Virus record (IMG/VR): IMGVR_UViG_3300042691_023051
Span: 1 to 44,925 of that record
Source: a virus
Direction: 5' to 3' (one strand)
DNA length: 44,925 nucleotides
Positions 33,480 to 40,595 of this stretch are shown here, one piece after another (position 1 is the stretch's first letter; each line of letters starts with the position of its first letter). The translations under genes were made by a program, and so were the position numbers. Below the pieces are notes generated by a model. It saw only the letters and a list, made by a program, of their open reading frames with translations, ran no database searches and had not been told where the DNA came from.

Positions 33480-35834
33480 ATGGCAGAACGCATTGTTAGT
33501 CCTGGCGTTTTCACACAAGAACGTGACCTTAGTTTCTTAGAACAAGGTATTTCTGAAATCGGTGGGGCATTTATTGGACCAACACCAAAAGGTCCGGCAT
33601 TTATCCCAACGATTGTTGAAAGTCAGCAGCAATATGAAAATATATTTGGTACCCCTGATAATAAATCGTTCCTTGGCCTTACGGTAAAAAACTACCTCCG
33701 TGAATCAGGACGAGCAACTGTTGTTCGTGTACTCGGATTGGATGGGTATGACGCAGCAATTAACACTTCTGCATTACTATATGCAACGGGGTCGAGTGGT
33801 TCATATTTGTATGCAGTAATTCACCCAACAACATCGGGTAGTACACTCACAAATATAACAGCAACAGGTCCGGCATCAAACTTCGCATTGACACTTGGTT
33901 CGGGATCAATTTTAGTAAGTTCCAGTGGATTGAGTACAACAACTACCGCTGCATCATTCGTTGGTAGATATCTTGGATTTGGACCAGACGGTACACGTAG
34001 AGGATATATCTATTCAATATTCCCAGAAGCAGTCACTGCGGCTGGTGCACAAGTTAGTATGTCAGCTGCAACAAGTTCAGCAGCATTAAATCTTTCTGGT
34101 AGTACTTTCGGATCTTATAACAATGCAAGTACACCATACATCCAATCACAAACATTGGGTGGACAAAAAATTAATTTGTTTAAGATACACACATTGTCTG
34201 ATGGAAACGCTGCAAATAAAGATGTCAAGGTTTCTATCATCGGTCCAAAGAAAGGACAGTTTGATGGTGATTGGGGTACATTCACATTAGTGGTAAGACA
34301 ATTCACCGATACAGATCAACGTCCTGTTGTTTTAGAACAATACGATAACTTGACAATGGACCCAGATAGTCCAAACTATATCGCTCGTAGAATTGGCAAC
34401 AGTGCTCCATACGACGATACCGTTACTGGTGAACGTTACTTCCAAGGTGAATTTAAGAACGCTTCTACCTACATTCGTGTAGAAATGGCACCTGGCGCAA
34501 ACGATGTTCCTACGGACGCTGTACCATTTGGATTTGCTCCGTTGAGTACACCAGTTGGTACTAATATTAGTGCATTGATTGGACCGTCATTCTTAACATC
34601 ATCGTGGATATCAGGAAGTACTCGTGGATATAGTACACAGGCAATTCGTAATAATTATGAATTCTACGGATTTGTATATTCCGATGCATTGAATACAAAC
34701 ATGTCATACTTGGCACCATTACCAAGTGGTTCTACTACACTAGGTGATACATACGCATTTAGTTTGGAAAATCTCCCATCAAATGAATTGTATGATGAAA
34801 GTGGAAATGCGGTAACATCGAATTTCTTAGATTACCCATCGGTAACAGACGAATTGAAGTTTACAATTCCGTTCCAAGGTGGATTTGACGGCGACAACCC
34901 AGCTCGTTACATCAATATGTACGAAGGTATTACTGCCGCAAATACACAAGGATTCAATTGTCAAACGGGCATTAGTGATGGTTCGAAGGCTTATAAGAAA
35001 GCTTTAGATAATATCGCAAACCCAGATGTATATGACATCAATTTGTTGGTATTACCTGGTATCGTATATGAACTCCACCCATATGTTGCAAACTACGCAT
35101 TGAATATTTGTGAATCCCGTGGTGATTGTTTCTATATCATGGACATTGCACAAGCAAGTTCAACAATTACAAGTGCAGTTAACTTGGCAGCATTGTTAGA
35201 TACTAACTACGCTGCAGCATACTTCCCGTGGATTCGTGTACTTGACGATAATATCAATCGTTTAGTATTCGTACCACCTTCGGTATCGTTGCCAGAAGTA
35301 TACGCATACAATGATAACGTAGCAGCGGAATGGTTCGCACCAGCAGGTTTGAATCGTGGTGGTATTCCAGGTGCAGCAGGTGTTCGTACACGTTTGGCAC
35401 AACCACAACGTGATATCCTTTATGAAGGAAAGGTCAACCCAATCGCACAGTTCCCAGGACAAGGTATCTGTGTATGGGGTCAAAAGACCTTACAACGCCG
35501 TAAGTCAGCACTTGACCGTGTAAACGTCCGTCGTTTGTTAATTGCGGTTAAGAAGTTCATCGCAAGTGCATCACGATTCCTCGTATTCGAACAGAACGTC
35601 GAATCAACCCGTCGTCGTTTCTTGAACATCGTCAATCCATATTTGGCAAATGTCCAAGAACGTTCAGGTCTGTACGCATTCCGTGTCATTATGGATGAAA
35701 CCAATAATACACCTGATGTAATTGACCGCAACATTTTGGTTGGTCAACTGTATCTCCAACCAACAAAGACTGCTGAATTCATCAAACTTGAATTCAACAT
35801 TCTCCCAACAGGTGCTACATTCCCTGGGGCATAA
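33480..35834 (+). CDS. Tail sheath protein (T4 gp18-like)
   Basis: A 784-residue contractile sheath subunit. The N-terminus MAERIVSPGVFTQERDLSFL and the GISEIGGAFIGPTPKGPAFI region are hallmark sheath sequences. The conserved C-terminal core contains RLAQPQRDILYEGKVNPIAQ, KTLQRRKSALDRVNVRRLLI and FLNIVNPYLANVQERSGLYA, ending LEFNILPTGATFP. It is longer than T4 gp18 (659 by memory). The insertion at about 90-240 is Ser/Gly/Thr-rich and probably an exposed domain. It forms the contractile cylinder around the gp19 tube. Confidence 0.95.
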   Translation: MAERIVSPGVFTQERDLSFLEQGISEIGGAFIGPTPKGPAFIPTIVESQQQYENIFGTPDNKSFLGLTVKNYLRESGRATVVRVLGLDGYDAAINTSALLYATGSSGSYLYAVIHPTTSGSTLTNITATGPASNFALTLGSGSILVSSSGLSTTTTAASFVGRYLGFGPDGTRRGYIYSIFPEAVTAAGAQVSMSAATSSAALNLSGSTFGSYNNASTPYIQSQTLGGQKINLFKIHTLSDGNAANKDVKVSIIGPKKGQFDGDWGTFTLVVRQFTDTDQRPVVLEQYDNLTMDPDSPNYIARRIGNSAPYDDTVTGERYFQGEFKNASTYIRVEMAPGANDVPTDAVPFGFAPLSTPVGTNISALIGPSFLTSSWISGSTRGYSTQAIRNNYEFYGFVYSDALNTNMSYLAPLPSGSTTLGDTYAFSLENLPSNELYDESGNAVTSNFLDYPSVTDELKFTIPFQGGFDGDNPARYINMYEGITAANTQGFNCQTGISDGSKAYKKALDNIANPDVYDINLLVLPGIVYELHPYVANYALNICESRGDCFYIMDIAQASSTITSAVNLAALLDTNYAAAYFPWIRVLDDNINRLVFVPPSVSLPEVYAYNDNVAAEWFAPAGLNRGGIPGAAGVRTRLAQPQRDILYEGKVNPIAQFPGQGICVWGQKTLQRRKSALDRVNVRRLLIAVKKFIASASRFLVFEQNVESTRRRFLNIVNPYLANVQERSGLYAFRVIMDETNNTPDVIDRNILVGQLYLQPTKTAEFIKLEFNILPTGATFPGA

Positions 35835-35858
35835 TTAAGTTATATTTTTACCTTATCG

Positions 35859-35872
35859 ACTATTTATAGTTA
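35859..35872 (+). promoter_or_regulatory. Putative late promoter motif (ACTATTTATAGTTA)
   Basis: An exact ACTATTTATA core in the 57-nt gap between sheath and tube, 23 nt before the tube ATG. It could boost tube transcription, as tube and sheath are needed in many copies. Confidence 0.5.
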
Positions 35873-35891
35873 AATCTGTTAGGAGATACAA

Positions 35892-36386
35892 ATGGCAAAC
35901 AACATAGTAGCCGAAAATGAAATTTTCTTTACAGCGTTTGAACCAAAAGTCAAAAATAGATTTTTATTGTTGATTGAAGGTGTTCCGGCGTATCTTGTTA
36001 AGAAAGTAGCTCGTCCGGTATTACAACAAGAAGCAATCAAGTTACCACACATTAACACCGTTCGTTTCGTCAAGGGTGTTAGTGTGTGGCAGACGATGGA
36101 AATGACCCTCTATGACCCAATTGTACCATCAGGTGCACAAGCAGTTATGGAATGGGTACGTCTCCACCACGAATCGGTAACGGGTCGTGATGGTTACGCA
36201 GAATTCTATAAGAAAGATTTGACACTCCAAGTTCTTGGACCTGTTGGTGATAAGGTTGAAGAATGGATTATCAAGGGTGCACAAATCACCAAAGCTGATT
36301 TTATGGGATTGGAGTGGACTGATAGTGGTGAAGTTGCAGAAATCACGTTGACAATTCAACCAGATTACTGTGTATTGAACTACTAA
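35892..36386 (+). CDS. Tail tube protein (T4 gp19-like)
   Basis: A 164-residue tube subunit, equal in length to T4 gp19 (163 by memory). AGGAG lies 7 nt upstream of the ATG. Diagnostic segments are FEPKVKNRFLLLIEGVPAYL (15-34), VWQTMEMTLYDPIVPSGAQA (58-77), VMEWVRLHHESVTGRDGYAE (78-97) and the C-terminal EITLTIQPDYCVLNY. It forms the inner tube for DNA passage. A long inverted repeat follows the gene. Confidence 0.95.
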   Translation: MANNIVAENEIFFTAFEPKVKNRFLLLIEGVPAYLVKKVARPVLQQEAIKLPHINTVRFVKGVSVWQTMEMTLYDPIVPSGAQAVMEWVRLHHESVTGRDGYAEFYKKDLTLQVLGPVGDKVEEWIIKGAQITKADFMGLEWTDSGEVAEITLTIQPDYCVLNY

Positions 36387-36393
36387 TAGTAGT

Positions 36394-36464
36394 AAAATAG
36401 AAGATGTTGTCCCACTGTCTTATACTTATATAGAGTATATTTGGCAGTGGGACACTTCTATTTT
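36394..36464 (+). terminator. Long bipartite inverted repeat between tube and fibre genes
   Basis: The outer stem AAAATAGAAG (36394-36403) pairs perfectly with CTTCTATTTT (36455-36464). The inner stem GTCCCACTGTC (36409-36419) pairs with GGCAGTGGGAC (36443-36453, one G-U). The loop 36420-36442 contains a CTTATA-type promoter motif flanked by ATACT/AGTAT. The right side is T-rich, so it can act as a terminator; the loop motif suggests a coupled terminator-promoter. Confidence 0.7.
36422..36435 (+). promoter_or_regulatory. Putative late promoter motif in hairpin loop (ATACTTATATAGAG)
   Basis: A CTTATATA variant of the recurrent motif, located inside the loop of the inverted repeat at 36394-36464. 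It is 45 nt before the ATG at 36476. Confidence 0.4.
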
Positions 36465-36475
36465 GGGTATATTAT

Positions 36476-36823
36476 ATGGCAGAACTTACTGAGTTTAATG
36501 TAGGTCAAGGTGAAACATTTCGTGTAGCGGCCACCATAATAAGTGATAGTGGGAGTATCCCATTTAATATAACAGATTACTCATTTGAAGGTCAGGTACG
36601 AGAAAATTATACTACCGATGAAATCGCAGCCACATTTAGTGTAACAAAACTTACACCGTACAATTCAGGTAGTATTATAATTGAATTATCACCCGATCAA
36701 ACTATTAATTTAACACAAAGAAAATATGTGTATGATGTCAATATGACTAGTGGATCGATTGCGCCAATTAAAAGAAGAATACTGGAGGGGCAGTTTACAA
36801 TCCGTCCTACTGCTACGAGATAA
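36476..36823 (+). CDS. Small beta-rich tail/fibre-associated protein
   Basis: A 115-residue protein, no good ribosome site. The beta pattern GETFRVAATIISDSGSIPFN (12-31), YSFEGQVREN, SIIIELSPDQTINLTQRKYV and YDVNMTSG ending RRILEGQFTIRP resembles an Ig-like or baseplate-upper-protein N-terminal fold seen in phage fibre loci. It has no catalytic residues. It begins the fibre cluster and ends 3 nt before the next gene. A fibre-attachment role is inferred. Confidence 0.55.
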   Translation: MAELTEFNVGQGETFRVAATIISDSGSIPFNITDYSFEGQVRENYTTDEIAATFSVTKLTPYNSGSIIIELSPDQTINLTQRKYVYDVNMTSGSIAPIKRRILEGQFTIRPTATR

Positions 36824-36826
36824 TGG

Positions 36827-37597
36827 ATGAGTGGTTCGATTAACATTGGTATACCAGATATAACTGTTGTAATCAGAGAAAATACGGATGCGAATAAAGT
36901 TTTATTAGATACACCGAATATTAGTGTTACTGTCCAAAAAGGACCTGATTACAATGTAAACATACAACCCAGTTCTTTAGTTGTTCAAAGAACGGGGTCT
37001 TTGCCGTTAATAGCGGTTTCTGCATATAGCTCCGCATTCGCACAAACGGCATCATTCGCATTAAACGCGGGAGAAGGAACTGGATTCCCATTCAGTGGTT
37101 CGGCAGTTATTACAGGGTCACTACGTGTATTAAATGCAGCCAATATTGGAGGAATTACTGGTTCTTTACAAGGTACTGCCAGTGTCGCAAGTGGAATCGA
37201 CATAATATTTGCGGGTAATTATCGAACAGGAAGTGAACCACCCGTCATCATAACACCCAGTGGAACATTTTCGTATGTAACTTACGCAGAAACGGCATCA
37301 TATTTCGCGTCCGATGCTGTTATAGAATCCGCAAGTTACGCTGGATTTGCACAAACAGCCTCATATTTTTCTGGTGAGTTGGTTGTATCCAGTGCGAGTT
37401 ACGCTACTACCGCATTATTTGTTCTACAAAATCAATTCACAGGATCATTTACCGGATCATTTTACGGGACACTCTCAGGATCGGTAGAAATTCCCGAAGA
37501 CGGACTCTTAATATTAAAACCGAGAAATATCCCAGCAGAAGTGATAGTAGGTGCAGTATTTCTTTCTACATCAGGTGAACTGTATTTAGGAACATAA
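36827..37597 (+). CDS. Tail fibre-type protein with ASYA repeats
   Basis: A 256-residue Ser/Ala/Thr-rich protein. Residues 1-60 are a beta-rich N-terminus (NIGIPDITVVIRENTD, then ISVTVQKGPDYNVNIQPSS). The middle repeats AQTASFA, AETASYFAS, ASYAGFAQTASYFSG and ASYATTA. QFTGSFTGSFYGTLSGSVEI follows, the GSFTGSF repeat shared with both downstream fibre genes. The last 30 residues form a short C-terminal domain (VGAVFLSTSGELYLGT). It is a likely shaft or adaptor fibre protein. Shared repeats suggest co-assembly with the other fibres (inference). Confidence 0.65.
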   Translation: MSGSINIGIPDITVVIRENTDANKVLLDTPNISVTVQKGPDYNVNIQPSSLVVQRTGSLPLIAVSAYSSAFAQTASFALNAGEGTGFPFSGSAVITGSLRVLNAANIGGITGSLQGTASVASGIDIIFAGNYRTGSEPPVIITPSGTFSYVTYAETASYFASDAVIESASYAGFAQTASYFSGELVVSSASYATTALFVLQNQFTGSFTGSFYGTLSGSVEIPEDGLLILKPRNIPAEVIVGAVFLSTSGELYLGT

Positions 37598-37602
37598 TTA
37601 TA

Positions 37603-37616
37603 ATACTTATATATTG
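37603..37616 (+). promoter_or_regulatory. Putative late promoter motif (ATACTTATATATTG)
   Basis: A CTTATATATTG variant 25-35 nt before the fibre ATG at 37642, in a 44-nt gap. Confidence 0.4.
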
Positions 37617-37641
37617 ATAGTTGTATCTATTGGAGATTGCT

Positions 37642-40305
37642 ATGGCATCGTGGCGCAAACTGTTAGTATCTGGATCCGACGCAGAACTAAATTCATTGAA
37701 TGTATCAACAGGAGGTATATCTGTTGGTGGAAATCAGATTATATCATCAAGTCAAGTTGGAACTAAACTAACGGGTTCGTTTAGTGGATCATTCACAGGT
37801 GACGGAACAAATTTAACAGGTGTTGCAACGTCACTTAATATTGCGGGTACATCTGGTACCGATGCCGTAAATCTCAAAACAGATACACTGACGTTTAGTG
37901 GTAATAACGGTGTGACTACTGCGGTCACCAATAATCAAGTTACCATATCCATTCCCAGTGGTGTTGTTTCCTCATCCGCACAGTATCCTGGTTGGGTCAC
38001 TTCATCATCCCAAATAGATTATAACAATATACAAAACAAACTATCTGGAGTAGTCTCTAGTTCTACCCAAGTTGCGACATTACTTCCAGCAAATACTGTA
38101 TCGTCATCCACTCAAGTTAAAGCGTTTTTACCGGATGGAACAGTATCTAGTTCTGCACAATATCCTGGGTTGGTCACAGCGTCAAGTCAGATTAATTTTA
38201 CTCAAATACAAAATACTGCGAACATAGTTTCAAGTTCTACGCAAGTTGCAAATCTATTACCTGCAAATACAGTATCGTCATCTGCACAAGTAGTTAGTTT
38301 TATTAATGGGCAAACAATTACACCATCGGTAATTAGTGCAACAACAATTTCAGGATCAACTATCAGTGGTTCATTTGTTGGTGATGGTTCCCAACTCACT
38401 GGTGTTTCTGCAACAAACGTAGAATATGTAAACGTATTAAATAAACCAACATTAGTATCCTCATCTACACAAATTGTTTGGTCGCAAGTAAACTATAACA
38501 CAGGAATTGTCAGTAGTTCTACACAAACTGTTGCGAATATTTCAGGACAAGCAATTGCACCGTCCACAATTAATGCATCTGGACCAATTACCGGCGCATC
38601 ATTACAAATAATTGGAAATGGTACGGTTGGTGGTAACTTAAATGTTACTGGAACAATCACCGCAACATCGCAGTCTATTCAATATGTAAGTTCATCTCAG
38701 TTTAATGTCGCAACAAATAGAATTATTGTTAACACAGATAATTCATTACGATTTGGTGGATTAACCGTTATCGATTCTGGATCACTTGGTAAATCAGGAT
38801 CACTTTATTGGGATAGTGTTAATGACCGTTGGTTGTACGAAGATGTCTCCGGAGGAACATACACCAGTGCAATCCTCATTGCGGGTCCAAAGAATACAGG
38901 AGCAACTGGTGATGAACGGGGATTACTAACAGGACGAATTCCCGTAGCAAGTGGTGATGACCACATTGATACGGCAGCAGCATCTAGTTCATTACGTGTT
39001 GATTTCCCATCACGACTAACACACGTTGAAGCCGGATTATTCATCACGGGTAACTTGACAGCAAATGGTACAGTAACACTACAAGATATTCCATCAAGTA
39101 GTGCACAAATTAAAACGTTACTACCAATTGGTACAGTTACCAGTTCGGCACAATATCCGGGATGGGTAACGTCATCAGCACAAATTGTGTGGTCACAAGT
39201 AAACTATAATACAGGTATAGTTTCTTCATCAACACAAGTGCAAACATTGTTACCAGTGGGTACAGTATCCGCATCATCACAAGTTAATTTTACGCAGATA
39301 CAAAATACGGCAAATATTGTTTCTTCCTCAACACAATTTAATTCGTTAACCGCACCATTCACGGGATCGTTTACAGGATCGTTTAGCGGTGATGGTAGTG
39401 GATTGGTAAATATCGGCGCAGCATCATTACCACCTGGCGTAATATCATCGTCCACGCAGGTAATCAACAGTATACAAAACCAAACAATAGCACCATCGGT
39501 AGTAAACGCAACCACGATTACCGCAACAACAATTTCTGGTTCAACTATCAGTGGTTCGTTTGTTGGTGATGGTTCACAACTTACTGGTATCGCAACTACA
39601 CTAGCAATTAGTGGTTCAACGGGTAATGATGTTGTTAATCTCAAAACCGATGCGTTGAGTTTTGCTGGAACCAACGGTATTACAGCAACGGTTACCAATA
39701 ATACGGTAACAATTAATTTACCGGTTGGAACGGTATCCAGTTCAGCACAAGTTGTCAATTCACTACCGGCTGATACGGTATCTAGTAGTACACAAGTTAA
39801 GACATTCTTACCGGTTGGTACAGTATCTAGTTCGGCACAATATCCTGGATGGGTCACTGCATCAAGTCAAGTACAATTAACAAGTATCACAGGAACAACC
39901 TTTGCAGCTGCAAACTTCACATTCCCACAAAATCTAACGGTTAGTGGTGATCTCTTTGTTGATGGTACAACCACAACCATTAATACAACAAATTTAAATA
40001 TTGAAGATAGATATATACTAGTTAACAGTGGGTCTATCCTCGGCGCACCTGCACAGGGTGGTATCGTAGTACAAGATGGTGCAGGATTTTCTGGATCGGC
40101 AATGTTGTATAGTACTGACAATAGTAAGAACCGTTGGGGTGTTGCTGAAAACGTGGCAGGAAACGCCGCGTCCGCAATACAGACTGCATATGTTGCAACG
40201 GTATCTGACATGAGTATTACCGCACAAGCAACGGCAGTAGCAACATACGAGAAACCAGGAAATATCAAAGTTGATACCAACGGTGATATCTATATATGGG
40301 CATAA
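37642..40305 (+). CDS. Large repetitive tail fibre protein
   Basis: An 887-residue protein. ATG 37642 (GGAG 6 nt upstream) is preferred over the in-frame TTG 37621. The N-terminus MASWRKLLVSGSDAELNSL is nearly the same as that of the giant fibre downstream, so it is a shared attachment module. The shaft is built from about 20 variants of VSSSTQV/VSSSAQYPGWVT and LLPxxTV, with NLKTDTLTFSG and GDGSQLTG units occurring twice. The C-terminal 120 residues (LTVSGDLFVDGTTTTINTTN, ILGAPAQGGIVVQDG, GNIKVDTNGDIYIWA) are non-repetitive and may form the tip. No receptor is inferred. Confidence 0.8.
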   Translation: MASWRKLLVSGSDAELNSLNVSTGGISVGGNQIISSSQVGTKLTGSFSGSFTGDGTNLTGVATSLNIAGTSGTDAVNLKTDTLTFSGNNGVTTAVTNNQVTISIPSGVVSSSAQYPGWVTSSSQIDYNNIQNKLSGVVSSSTQVATLLPANTVSSSTQVKAFLPDGTVSSSAQYPGLVTASSQINFTQIQNTANIVSSSTQVANLLPANTVSSSAQVVSFINGQTITPSVISATTISGSTISGSFVGDGSQLTGVSATNVEYVNVLNKPTLVSSSTQIVWSQVNYNTGIVSSSTQTVANISGQAIAPSTINASGPITGASLQIIGNGTVGGNLNVTGTITATSQSIQYVSSSQFNVATNRIIVNTDNSLRFGGLTVIDSGSLGKSGSLYWDSVNDRWLYEDVSGGTYTSAILIAGPKNTGATGDERGLLTGRIPVASGDDHIDTAAASSSLRVDFPSRLTHVEAGLFITGNLTANGTVTLQDIPSSSAQIKTLLPIGTVTSSAQYPGWVTSSAQIVWSQVNYNTGIVSSSTQVQTLLPVGTVSASSQVNFTQIQNTANIVSSSTQFNSLTAPFTGSFTGSFSGDGSGLVNIGAASLPPGVISSSTQVINSIQNQTIAPSVVNATTITATTISGSTISGSFVGDGSQLTGIATTLAISGSTGNDVVNLKTDALSFAGTNGITATVTNNTVTINLPVGTVSSSAQVVNSLPADTVSSSTQVKTFLPVGTVSSSAQYPGWVTASSQVQLTSITGTTFAAANFTFPQNLTVSGDLFVDGTTTTINTTNLNIEDRYILVNSGSILGAPAQGGIVVQDGAGFSGSAMLYSTDNSKNRWGVAENVAGNAASAIQTAYVATVSDMSITAQATAVATYEKPGNIKVDTNGDIYIWA
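38341..39588 (+). repeat. Internal DNA repeats in the tail fibre gene
   Basis: Copies at 38341-38403 and 39526-39588 (63 nt each) differ at about five positions and encode TTISGSTISGSFVGDGSQLT. Further imperfect pairs lie around 37830-37980 with 39590-39740, and 38200-38240 with 39295-39335. They arise from duplicated shaft units and could recombine. Confidence 0.75.
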
Positions 40306-40323
40306 TAATATAACGAGGTAAAT

Positions 40324-40506
40324 ATGGGTCTTATGGAAAAGATTGTGTCTAAGTCTACGAGTAGTACTGCTAACAAACTCACAGCAGAAGAATACGAATT
40401 TTTATTTGTCTTAATAAGAAATTCAACATTCAAAGGTGAAAATTTAGAATTGATATATAATCTTACTTTGAAATTACAAGAAGAATATATTCAATTAAAA
40501 AAATAA
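40324..40506 (+). CDS. Small helical protein between fibre genes
   Basis: A 60-residue protein with GAGG 8 nt upstream. The LTAEEYEFLFVLIRNSTFKG motif and ELIYNLTLKLQEEY helix are a recurrent small phage protein pattern I recall. It is helical throughout. Function is unknown; a fibre chaperone is possible because it sits between two fibre genes, but this is inference. Confidence 0.55.
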   Translation: MGLMEKIVSKSTSSTANKLTAEEYEFLFVLIRNSTFKGENLELIYNLTLKLQEEYIQLKK

Positions 40507-40512
40507 AATTTA

Positions 40513-40552
40513 GAATTTTTTAAAAATTCATTTGTCGGCCTCTATTAAGAGG
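40513..40552 (+). other. Two small palindromes before the giant fibre gene
   Basis: GAATTTTT-T-AAAAATTC (40513-40529) is a palindrome. CCTCT-ATTA-AGAGG (40539-40552) is a short hairpin. The 89-nt gap 40507-40595 has no gene, and neither palindrome has a convincing T tract. Possible weak termination or RNA processing site. Confidence 0.35.
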
Positions 40553-40595
40553 AAGTGGGCAATCATATTGTTACCAACCACAAAGGAATGTATAA

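Noticed and set aside
39204-39857. 217-codon minus-strand frame
   Set aside because: Antisense shadow of the repetitive fibre gene at 37642; its own repeats mirror the fibre repeats.
37700-40000. Repeat array considered as CRISPR
   Set aside because: Repeats are codon-phased, diverged, in frame and encode fibre shaft units; no regular spacers.
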